Source: JADGHX01 sp040255575 (lineage in GTDB: Bacteria > Pseudomonadota > Gammaproteobacteria > Steroidobacterales > Steroidobacteraceae). From it: 8,294 bases of DNA. Below, piece by piece: positions 1 through 6,020 of the stretch (position 1 is the stretch's first letter; the number at the start of each line of letters is the position of its first letter). The notes under the pieces are model-generated. The model saw nothing but the letters and a program-made list of their open reading frames with translations, was not told the DNA's origin and did not search any database. Made by a program: the position numbers and the translations under genes. The stretch is from contig JBDZVF010000285.1 in assembly GCA_040255575.1 (NCBI GenBank), positions 1-8,294 on the forward strand. Direction: 5' to 3'.

Positions 1-1045
1 TGCGACGAGCGATCAGGTGGAGCGCGTGGCGCGCGGCTTCCATGAGGCCATGCGCTCGTACGCCACTACACCAGCGCGCACCCGGTTGGACCTTGCGGCG
101 GAACTCTACCGCCTGACCCTCGCGCCGCTGAGGCAGGCCGTCGCCGGTGCAACCGAACTCACGATTGTTCCCGACGGCCCGCTGCACTATGTGCCATTTC
201 TGACACTGCGCGACCCGCAGTCGCCGCAAAAACCCTATCTCGTGCAGAACTACGGCGTCGCGCTGGCACCGGCGCTGCGATTGATTTCCTCACGATCCGC
301 AACGCGGCCAGCCTCCTGGGCCGACTCACGCATGCTGATCGTGGCCGATCCGGTCTACACGGCGGACGATCCTCGCCTGCAACGCGCGGCCCGCACGCGT
401 TCCGGCCAGACCGGCCGCATCGAGGACATTCTGCGCACGCGTGCCGGCAGCGTGGATCCCAGCCGGCTCGACCGCCTCATCTCCAGCGCGCGTGAGTCGG
501 AGCGCATCCGATCGCTGCGCGATCTGGAGCCCGTCGATGTGCTCGAAGGCTTCGATGCCACGCGTGCGAACGTCTTGTCGCGTGATCTGTCGGGCTATCG
601 GTTTATTCATATCGCCTCGCATGGAATCATCGATTCGGAGATCCCGCAGCTGTCTTCCCTGATTCTTGGCGCCTGGGGTCGCAACGGACGCGTCGCGGAC
701 CAGTACATACGGGCAGGTGACCTCATGGGGTTGACGTTCGATGCCGAGGTGGTGGTGCTGAGCGCGTGCGACACTGCGCTCGGGCGGGAATTCGCGGGCG
801 AGGGCCTCATCGGCCTGCGCTACGCGGCGCTCGCCCGCGGCGCACGCTCGGTGGTCGCCACACTCTGGCCCGTGTCGGATGCGATTGCCGCGGATGTCAT
901 GACCGATATGTATCGAAACATCACGGCAAACGGGCAACCGGTCGAGATAGCGTTGAGCTCTGCAATCCGCTCCACGCTGGTTCGCACACCCGCTCTCGAC
1001 CCTGCCCTGTGGGGGCCGTTCGCTGTGTACGTCGCTAACGATTAA
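1..1045 (+). CDS. CHAT-domain protein, C-terminal part (5' end outside window)
   Basis: The reading frame is open from base 2 to the TAA at 1043-1045, so the true start lies upstream; the GTG at 17 is internal. About 347 residues are visible. The C-terminal two-thirds is a CHAT domain, a caspase/separase-like (clan CD) peptidase fold. The catalytic-type His sits in HIASHG (codon 620-622) and the Cys in LSACDT (codon 767-769). They are followed by the family's GEGLIGLRYAALARGARSVV and LWPVSD segments and a WGPFAVYV ending. The upstream LTIVPDGPLHYVPF stretch is also typical. Known family members often carry N-terminal TPR repeats, which would lie outside the window. Such proteases act in the cytoplasm, sometimes cutting a partner protein. 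The next gene starts 15 bp downstream, so an operon is likely. The substrate cannot be told from sequence. Confidence 0.93.
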   Translation, partial: ATSDQVERVARGFHEAMRSYATTPARTRLDLAAELYRLTLAPLRQAVAGATELTIVPDGPLHYVPFLTLRDPQSPQKPYLVQNYGVALAPALRLISSRSATRPASWADSRMLIVADPVYTADDPRLQRAARTRSGQTGRIEDILRTRAGSVDPSRLDRLISSARESERIRSLRDLEPVDVLEGFDATRANVLSRDLSGYRFIHIASHGIIDSEIPQLSSLILGAWGRNGRVADQYIRAGDLMGLTFDAEVVVLSACDTALGREFAGEGLIGLRYAALARGARSVVATLWPVSDAIAADVMTDMYRNITANGQPVEIALSSAIRSTLVRTPALDPALWGPFAVYVAND

Positions 1046-1060
1046 AAAAGGATCACAACG

Positions 1061-1609
1061 ATGGATCTGTCCAACTGGCTGAAGACGCCCTGTGTAGACA
1101 TCGACTTCAGGGAGAACTACGGCAAGAAGCTGCTGCACGCACCAAACGGCCGCCGCCCACAGTTCTGGCTCGAGCCCAAGAAGTTGCGCAACCCCAATGG
1201 GGAGGATCAGGTAGTGCAGTTTCGGGCGCATTACCCGTCCGGCTGCATGTGTCACAACTGGGCGGAGCTGCTCTTTACGCCGCTCGGCAGCGCGCCCGTG
1301 CCGCCCTTGAAGCAGAAGCTGCCGAAATGGAGCCCGGACAAGGAGCCCGAATACGCCGCGGGCCTCGATCAGCTCATCGCCGAGCTGTATCGGGATGACA
1401 CCAAGCTCGAGCGCCTCGAGACCTATCTGCCGCTCTTCCTCGACCAGAGCGAGCAGAGCAAGCGCGAGGCCACCATCGACCGCGTGCGCATGGTGTACCT
1501 CGTGGACGCGGTGGAGGGGGAAAACCCCAATCTCGTGCTCATCGTGTTCTCGTACTACAGCGGCTACCAGATCCGCCAGAACGGCGCAGGCAGTGGACCG
1601 CCGCGCTGA
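1061..1609 (+). CDS. Unrecognised 182-residue protein between the CHAT and caspase-like genes
   Basis: The ATG at 1061 has a good Shine-Dalgarno (AAAGGA, 1047-1052, 8-nt spacing) that begins right after the CHAT stop, which fits translation from a shared transcript. I do not recognise the family. There is no signal peptide or membrane segment. The N-terminal half is basic and aromatic, with Cys11 and a GCMCHNW segment near residue 65. The middle is rich in Pro and Lys. Residues from about 100 look like charged helices (LIAELYRDDTKLERLETYLP), then a strand-like stretch (NLVLIVFSYYSGYQI) and a flexible Gly/Pro-rich tail. Lying between two clan CD protease-fold genes, it could be a substrate, inhibitor, adaptor or effector; that is inference from position only. 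The third-codon G/C bias matches its neighbours, so it is very likely a real gene. Confidence 0.85.
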   Translation: MDLSNWLKTPCVDIDFRENYGKKLLHAPNGRRPQFWLEPKKLRNPNGEDQVVQFRAHYPSGCMCHNWAELLFTPLGSAPVPPLKQKLPKWSPDKEPEYAAGLDQLIAELYRDDTKLERLETYLPLFLDQSEQSKREATIDRVRMVYLVDAVEGENPNLVLIVFSYYSGYQIRQNGAGSGPPR

Positions 1610-2384
1610 GCGCACCCGTTCCCCGTTTGGGCGGGCGTTGTGTATCGGACACGATGCCGGCATGGATGCCCGCTCTTTTTTCGACCTGGCCGCCGAGCGC
1701 GGCTTCGCCGAGCGCACGTTGCTGCTCGATGAGCGCGCGACGTGCGCGGCCGTGCGAGCGAAGATCGTCGAGATCGCCGCGGCCAGCGAGCCGGGCGATC
1801 TGTTCCTGCTGACGTTCTCCGGGCATGGCGGGCGGACCCGCTTGCGGTCCGGGGAAGTGGGGACGTGGCAGCTTTACGACGGAACGTTCAACGACGAGCA
1901 GTTGAAGGCCGATCTCGCGGGATTCCGGGCGGGTGTGCGAGTGCTCGTGGTGTCGGACAATTGCGGCGGCGGGCTGCCGGCACGAAGCCTTCAATCGCCG
2001 CACAACTCGGACAACTCTGAAGGCTCGGAGGGTTTTATCGCCGCGCGGCGGACGACTGCGCCGGGCCCTCTCGGCCTTGCGTGCGCGATGGCGGACCGCG
2101 AGGCGCGAGACGGAGAGCTTCCTCCCAGCCGCCCGGCGATTGAGGGCTTCTTGAAATCCTCAGTGCTGGTGCTGGCCGCATGCCAGCAAGGTCGCTACGC
2201 CGACGGCCCGGGGCTCCCCGGCCACTTCGCCGCCGCCGTCACACGCGCCCTGAATGTCACCGGCTCCTACAGCGCCTTCCACCAGGCGCTCTGCGAGGAA
2301 ATGCCCTCGTACCAAAAACCGGACTACTACCAACTCGGCGTCCCGAACCCCGCGTTCGAGTCAGAACAACCGTTCACTATTTAA
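1593..2384 (+). CDS. Compact caspase-like protein (peptidase C14 superfamily)
   Basis: The core shows the clan CD caspase pattern. A first strand (ALCIG) is followed by a helix and TLLLDERAT, then LFLLTFSGHGG with the catalytic His (codon 1824-1826), a TWQLYDG segment, and VRVLVVSDNCGGG with the catalytic Cys (codon 1962-1964). From the GTG at 1593 the protein has 263 residues, with His78 and Cys124. That GTG is chosen because ALCIG must lie inside the protein; it overlaps the previous gene by 17 bp. Alternatives are TTG 1638 and ATG 1662, though the latter would remove the first strand; ATG 1395 would overlap by 215 bp. As I know the family, the loop after the first strand and the one after SGHGG are longer, and the Cys motif is usually SDSCHSG; here both loops are short and the motif is SDNCGGG. 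Activity is plausible but unproven. The gene's tail overlaps the convergent EAL-HDOD gene by 8 bp. Confidence 0.85.
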   Translation: MDRRAERTRSPFGRALCIGHDAGMDARSFFDLAAERGFAERTLLLDERATCAAVRAKIVEIAAASEPGDLFLLTFSGHGGRTRLRSGEVGTWQLYDGTFNDEQLKADLAGFRAGVRVLVVSDNCGGGLPARSLQSPHNSDNSEGSEGFIAARRTTAPGPLGLACAMADREARDGELPPSRPAIEGFLKSSVLVLAACQQGRYADGPGLPGHFAAAVTRALNVTGSYSAFHQALCEEMPSYQKPDYYQLGVPNPAFESEQPFTI

Positions 2385-3636
2385 TGAGCGCCCGCGTCTC
2401 TTCCGCCCAGAACACCGCATCCACATAGGCGGCGCGAATCACGTTCTGCGGCAGCCCGCAGAAGCTCACCTCCCGCCATCGCCCGCGCTCATACGCCCGC
2501 ACGCAATGGAGCGCGGCGCCGAGTTGCCCTTCTTCTGCCGTGAGCGCACTGACGATCTCCGGCGCCAGCGGGAGGTCTTCCACCAGCTGCTTGATCGGCA
2601 ACCCGGTGAGCACGTTCAGCATGGAGAAGAGCCCGGTGATGAAGTATGGCCCGCTGTCGGGCGCGCCAATCAGCCGCCCGAGCTGCTCGCACATGCGCGC
2701 CCGCGCCATCGCGACGACGATGAGATTCGGCGGACGATCGTCGAAGCCTTGCAATGCCACGAGCGAGCACAGCTGCCGCAGCGGCTCGAGCCCCAGGATC
2801 ACGATGCCCTGGCGAATCGACTCCACCTTGCGCGGCAGGTTGTAGAAGCTCGAATTGATGCAGCGGAGCACGCGGTAGGACATCGACATGTCCTGCGACA
2901 CGAGTTGCTCCACTTCGTCGATGGAGGCGTCGGGCTTGCTCAGCTCCGTGAGAAGGCGCAGCACCCCGATCTTGCTCGACGGCACGCGCATCGCGCGGAA
3001 GGTTTCCGGGTGATGCAGAAAGCCGCCCTGGAAGCCGTCGAACCCGAGTTCCATGCAGCGCTCGAACTGCTCGACGGTTTCGACATCCTCGGCGATCAGC
3101 TTCAGGTTGTGCGCCTTCAGCTCCTTCACCGTGCGCGCAAGGCCCGCGCCCTGTTCGCGCGAGAGCGAGACTTTGACGATGTCCGCCACGGTGAGTAGCG
3201 TGCGGTCGCTGTCGCGCGAGGAGAAATCCCCGATCGCGATCTTGTGGCCGCGGCTGCGCATGGCGCGCAGAGCTTCGATCACGTCGGGCGTGGCCGGCAG
3301 ATCGTCGAACACCTGGATGACGACGCGCTCGGGGTTGAGCGGCAGTACCGTGTCGCCGCCCGCGAGCAGCTCGCGCGGAAAATTGACGTGCACCGGCAAG
3401 CCGCCGGCGAGCCGATCGAGGCCGATCTCGAGGGCCGCAGTAGCGATCACGCGAAGTGTGGCGCGGCGGGAGTCGGTAACAAGCGCCTTCAGCGCGGAGT
3501 CGGATTCGCGATACAGCAGCTCGTAGGCGGACACCGCCATCCCGGCATCATAGATCGGCTGGCGCGCGACCATGGCGAGTGGGTCATGTTTCCTGGCGTC
3601 GTCCCCGGACGGGTTTCTGCTTTTATCCGAGCTCAT
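2377..3636 (-). CDS. EAL-HDOD (YuxH-type) signalling protein
   Basis: A 419-residue protein starting at the ATG at 3636, preceded by GAAGG (plus-strand CCTTC, 3644-3648) at about 7 nt. Residues 20-220 form a degenerate EAL domain: VARQPIYD (23-30) and YELLYR (38-43) replace the EAL core, and GDF (136-138) stands where active phosphodiesterases have DDF. FQGGF (202-206) is retained. Residues about 223-415 are an HDOD domain, with SYRVLRCINSSFYN (253-266) and an IVILGLEPLRQL helix. Members of this family usually do not hydrolyse c-di-GMP and act as protein-protein signalling modules linked to motility, biofilm or stress. Missing EAL and DDF residues suggest the same here. The protein is cytoplasmic, with no membrane segment. 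It is possibly co-transcribed with the 127-residue gene upstream (190-bp gap), though the gap may hold its own promoter. Confidence 0.93.
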   Translation of the reverse strand: MSSDKSRNPSGDDARKHDPLAMVARQPIYDAGMAVSAYELLYRESDSALKALVTDSRRATLRVIATAALEIGLDRLAGGLPVHVNFPRELLAGGDTVLPLNPERVVIQVFDDLPATPDVIEALRAMRSRGHKIAIGDFSSRDSDRTLLTVADIVKVSLSREQGAGLARTVKELKAHNLKLIAEDVETVEQFERCMELGFDGFQGGFLHHPETFRAMRVPSSKIGVLRLLTELSKPDASIDEVEQLVSQDMSMSYRVLRCINSSFYNLPRKVESIRQGIVILGLEPLRQLCSLVALQGFDDRPPNLIVVAMARARMCEQLGRLIGAPDSGPYFITGLFSMLNVLTGLPIKQLVEDLPLAPEIVSALTAEEGQLGAALHCVRAYERGRWREVSFCGLPQNVIRAAYVDAVFWAEETRALIK

Positions 3637-3643
3637 GGGTCTA

Positions 3644-3659
3644 CCTTCGTCATCGAAGG
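3644..3659 (-). promoter_or_regulatory. Hairpin covering the Shine-Dalgarno of the EAL-HDOD gene
   Basis: On the minus strand the leader reads CCTTCG-ATGA-CGAAGG, a perfect 6-bp stem with a 4-nt loop. The 3' arm contains the GAAGG that is the only evident ribosome-binding site for the ATG at 3636, 7 nt further on. If the stem forms in the mRNA, ribosome access would be blocked, so temperature, an RNA-binding protein or translation of a leader could control expression. The inverted repeat is seen directly; the regulatory role is inferred. Confidence 0.4.
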
Positions 3660-3676
3660 CAGGGACGTTAATGCAG

Positions 3677-3722
3677 CTTCGCGAAGGGTGCGGGGGAAGA
3701 GGTCGCATTCTGGCCCCCGCAC
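3677..3722. repeat. Palindrome plus 9-bp inverted repeat in the EAL-HDOD leader
   Basis: CTTCGCGAAG (3677-3686) is a perfect 10-bp palindrome. One base further, GTGCGGGGG (3688-3696) pairs perfectly with CCCCCGCAC (3714-3722) across a 17-nt loop. They lie 40-90 bp before the EAL-HDOD start. No run of T follows on the minus strand, so this does not look like an intrinsic terminator. It could be an operator or a leader RNA structure. I see no clear -35/-10 pair in the rest of 3637-3826. Confidence 0.4.
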
Positions 3723-3826
3723 GCTGCGGAGTGTGCGGATTGCAGCGCCTTGCGGTCGCGGCTCCGTGATGCGGTTCGCGGAATTTGGCGTGGTCAGCGC
3801 GGCGGGCCTCAATCCGCGCTCGACGA

Positions 3827-4210
3827 TCAGTTGGCTTGTAACCAGCGAGCCGCGGCTTGGGCGGTATCCTCCGGTCGCGTGTTGAATGCAATGGACGCAT
3901 GCGGCGCGGCTTTATGCACGGCGTTGATTACGGTCTCGAGCAGTGACAGGCTTTTTGGCGGAAGTCGCAGCCCCGCCCCGATCACAACGCAGTCATAGCT
4001 CGTAGTCGCCAGCTGCTTCTCCAGCACGGAGCGGGCGGTTTCGTCGGGTCGGATCAGGCAAAGGTCCGCTTGCCATCCGCGGTCCGCCATTGTTCTCATG
4101 GCGATCGCGATTCCCGCATGGATCTTCCCGGCATCTAAGCCCCGCGGTATGGCGGGATCAGAGAAGTCCACGGTCTCCGGCTCCTGGCCGACGAACAATA
4201 TGCGTGTCAT
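3827..4210 (-). CDS. Conserved-looking 127-residue protein of unknown function
   Basis: The ATG at 4210 is chosen because GAAAGG (4220-4215) precedes it by 4 nt. An in-frame ATG at 4225 would add MEKGH but has no ribosome-binding site. The protein opens with a hydrophobic strand (TRILFVGQEPETVDFSDP), then alternating helices and strands (WQADLCLIRPDET; YDCVVIGAGLRLPP; ASIAFNTRPEDT), and ends in an Ala-rich helix. This suggests a small alpha/beta Rossmann-like or flavodoxin-like fold. It resembles small conserved hypothetical proteins of proteobacteria, but I know no assigned function. There is no signal peptide; it should be cytoplasmic. Its start overlaps the TGA of an upstream minus-strand frame as ATGA, a sign of former or present translational coupling. 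The EAL-HDOD gene follows 190 bp downstream on the same strand. Confidence 0.82.
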   Translation of the reverse strand: MTRILFVGQEPETVDFSDPAIPRGLDAGKIHAGIAIAMRTMADRGWQADLCLIRPDETARSVLEKQLATTSYDCVVIGAGLRLPPKSLSLLETVINAVHKAAPHASIAFNTRPEDTAQAAARWLQAN

Positions 4211-4341
4211 GTGACCTTTCTCCATTTTGCGGCAGCCATCAAGGCGAGCAGCGTTTCAACCGCTGCATAGCCGGAATCAGCGCTGAACCAGCCTCTCGCC
4301 CCGAAATCAACGGATGCTATCGCCGTGTGCCTCCTGGCCTC
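4207..4341 (-). pseudogene. 3' remnant of an unidentified gene ending in the ATGA overlap
   Basis: Reading into the 127-residue gene, the minus strand encodes a protein-like C-terminus: SVDFGARGWFSADSG, then YAAVETLLALMAAAKWRKVT, with its TGA at 4209-4207 sharing bases with the next ATG. The frame stays open further upstream, but the sequence stops looking like protein near 4340 and no ATG or GTG lies within about 70 codons. I read it as the tail of a gene whose 5' part has been lost. It could also be a chance open frame. The family is not recognised. Confidence 0.35.
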
Positions 4342-4383
4342 AACTGAGCTTCTTTTCGGGCGAAGGAAAGAGAACCTGTTGAA

Positions 4384-4670
4384 GTGAGCGGCCGAGACAC
4401 AGCCTTCGATAAATACCAGTTCGAAGTCGATCCGAACAAGTGGTCGCGCGCGGACTATTGAATGCGACGGCGCTCGCGCCTTCAGACAGCAAGCGCTCGA
4501 AATGATTGAAGCAGCGTTGCCGACAGGGCTGTCGGAAGGAGATCGTCTGGAATATTTGTGCGTATCCGCGGTCTACTATCGGTTCGTCGCGCATCTGACG
4601 GAACTCAAAGCGGACATTGAGAACATCGTTCCTGGCGGTCCGCTGATCCCTGACCCTGGGCAACGTTAGG
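4384..4670 (+). pseudogene. Broken small plus-strand reading frame before the acetyltransferase
   Basis: Two neighbouring frames look like protein. The first runs from GTG 4384 (VSGRDTAFDKYQFEVDPNKW...) to a TGA at 4459-4461. The second takes over at 4460 in another frame, with ECDGARAFRQQALEMIEAAL and then a stretch containing LEYLCVSAVYYRFVAHLTEL, ending at TAG 4668-4670. The first ATG in the second frame is 4502, giving only 55 residues, without a clear ribosome-binding site. A single gene split by a frameshift near 4460 is the simplest reading; two unrelated pieces are possible. I do not recognise the product. The acetyltransferase starts 17 bp after the stop, so the two may once have formed an operon. 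Confidence 0.3.
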
Positions 4671-4687
4671 AACTCCCGCGGACTCCA

Positions 4688-5119
4688 ATGCAAATCATCG
4701 ATCTCACTGCAGAGAACGCCCGCGCAGTCGAACAGATCGCGGAATTGCTCCGAGAAGAGTTCGGCGACACAGGCTCGAACGCCTGGCGAACCCGTGAAGC
4801 GGCGAGGGCGGAGGTGACCGAGTCTCTTGAGCCGGGTCGAATCAGTCGATTCGCGGTCGCAGAATCGGGGGACGCGCTGGGCTGGGTCGCCGGCATCCCA
4901 CAATACGACGGAAATGTTTGGGAGCTGCATCCGCTCGTCGTTCGCCGCGCTTGGCGCCGAGGAGGCATTGGTCGCAGGCTCGTCTCGGATTTCGAGGCGC
5001 AGGTTGCCGCGCGCGGTGGACGTACTGTGCTTCTCGGCACCGACGACGAGAATGGCCGAAGGCTCGGGAAGCGCTCAGGCGTGACGGTTGGATGGCCGAG
5101 TCCGGCACAGGCGGTATGA
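4688..5119 (+). pseudogene. AAC(6')-like GNAT acetyltransferase, C-terminally truncated
   Basis: From the ATG at 4688 the frame gives 143 residues. Residues 1-122 follow a GNAT N-acetyltransferase closely. They include GWVAGIPQYDGNVWELHPLVV (65-85, split strand and substrate side), then RRGGIGRRL (90-98), the acetyl-CoA pyrophosphate-binding motif A, and LLGTDDENG (115-123). This arrangement is that of aminoglycoside 6'-N-acetyltransferase-like proteins, which use acetyl-CoA to acetylate an amine. In those proteins the GTDDE segment is followed by about 50-60 more residues, including the FYxxLGF motif B region. Here the frame runs into an unrelated 20-residue tail and stops, and I find no continuation in the other frames. 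It is therefore probably inactive. Only AGGA, 14-17 nt upstream, serves as a weak ribosome-binding site. Confidence 0.7.
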
Positions 5120-5402
5120 CCGGCTCACGATCGCCGGGATGTACGAGGTCGGCCCGCGTTGCCATTTTTTTCTGCGCGCCAACGAAATTGCGCGGCCTCC
5201 TCGAGCAGACTTCGCAACTCGGCGGGGGCGATTCGAGCCTTACGATTCGAAGCGTACGTAGATCGAAATGCGTCGCGCCACTTGCGCCTTGGCGTTTTCA
5301 CACAACCTCGACCCGAAGCGGTCACTGGACTGCCAACGCGGTCGCACACCACCCCTACCACTTCCGCTAGAGTCCCGGTCCCCATGCAATGGAGATGGTG
5401 TC
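5120..5402. other. Gene-free stretch after the broken acetyltransferase
   Basis: There is no supportable gene. Short protein-like scraps occur in conflicting frames, for example plus-strand YDRLTIAGMYEVGPR near 5115-5160 and a minus-strand Arg/Glu-rich frame around 5150-5280. None has a start, a ribosome-binding site and a recognisable family. No terminator hairpin or tRNA is evident. The right end carries GGAG (5391-5394), which belongs to the next gene. Confidence 0.4.
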
Positions 5403-5897
5403 ATGGCCGGCTACAGAGACGACTTTTATGTCGAACGGAACATTCTCGGATGGACGGGTGATATCAACGGGGACGCCTTTACCGTTTATTTCGCCGACAG
5501 CTGTGGGGACCCGCCCAGGACGGTGCGCATCGGAAACGTCGACCAGATCGTGGTCCAGTACGGACACATCACGCAGAAGCACGATTGCCCCTATAACGAG
5601 GGTCGCGAAGAGGTTGGCGAATCGTTCTCCTATTCGATATTCAATGGCAGCGACGGCCACATGCAGGAGGCCATCCTCGGCCAACCTGGCGTGAGCAAGC
5701 TGGAAAGCGGCAGGAGCGTCAAGGACAAGGACCATCGGGTTTTTCATGACAGCCGCAACACGTTCAATCCTGTTACGAGCGGCAGTTCCGCGAGGCTCGC
5801 CAAGGTGATCGACAAGTGCAAGGATCTGAAGACCCGCTACACCGATCGCGCCGGATTCGACGCCTGGTGCATAAAGCACTTGGGTCGGAAACTCTGA
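5403..5897 (+). CDS. Unrecognised 164-residue soluble protein
   Basis: The ATG at 5403 has GGAG (5391-5394) at 8-nt spacing; the frame is open further upstream to an ATG at 5268, but that extension is Arg/Pro-rich shadow-like sequence, so the later start is preferred. The protein begins YRDDFYVERNILGWTGDI and continues with FTVYFADSCGDPP and VDQIVVQYGHITQKHDCPYN, which looks beta-rich. A polar middle follows (SYSIFNGSDGHM; SKLESGRSVKDKDHR), then a helical C-terminus (ARLAKVIDKCKDLKTRY) ending WCIKHLGRKL. There are four Cys and many His and Asp, but no signal peptide, membrane segment or known catalytic motif. Codon use matches the intact genes of the window, so this looks like the only healthy gene in the decayed right-middle stretch. 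Function unknown; an orphan effector or immunity-type protein is possible but has no direct support. Confidence 0.78.
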   Translation: MAGYRDDFYVERNILGWTGDINGDAFTVYFADSCGDPPRTVRIGNVDQIVVQYGHITQKHDCPYNEGREEVGESFSYSIFNGSDGHMQEAILGQPGVSKLESGRSVKDKDHRVFHDSRNTFNPVTSGSSARLAKVIDKCKDLKTRYTDRAGFDAWCIKHLGRKL

Positions 5898-6020
5898 AAC
5901 AGCCGCCTGCGCAGAGAGCGTCGCAAATCTCCGCGCCCCATCCTTGATCAGTCAGATCGGTGTGGGGTTCGATTCAGAACGAGCGCAACACGCCCCACTT
6001 GTACCTGTCGTTCCAGTTCC
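5898..6020. other. Short gene-free stretch with two opposed open frames
   Basis: No gene is supported. Two short frames look somewhat protein-like: on the minus strand NWNDRYKWGVLRSF ends at a TGA near 5978, and on the plus strand QNERNTPHLYLSFQFRG ends at TAA 6026-6028. They lie over each other, so at most one is real, and neither has a start. This piece borders the point where the nucleotidyltransferase remnant loses its family sequence. Confidence 0.3.

Noticed and set aside
326..1717. Long minus-strand open frame (463 codons) opposite the CHAT gene and its neighbour
   Set aside because: It is antisense to two genes with recognised motifs or strong start signals, and its translation is rich in Arg, His and Gln with no family pattern; high GC produces such shadows.
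2254..3198. Plus-strand open frame of 314 codons opposite the EAL-HDOD gene
   Set aside because: Its His/Arg-rich translation mirrors the well-supported EAL-HDOD coding strand.
3688..3722. Inverted repeat as an intrinsic terminator for the 127-residue gene
   Set aside because: The stem is GC-rich but the loop is 17 nt and no T-run follows on the minus strand.
4660..4690. Integron attC-like core (CAACGTTAGG) just before the AAC(6')-like gene
   Set aside because: The heptamer is GTTAGGA rather than GTTRRRY, no matching RYYYAAC partner or folded-back arms are visible, and no other attC-like sites occur around the small genes; the TAG is simply the stop of the preceding frame.
4340..4930. Minus-strand open frame of 196 codons across 4340-4930
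   Set aside because: It overlaps the clear GNAT coding sequence on the plus strand and has no recognisable domain.
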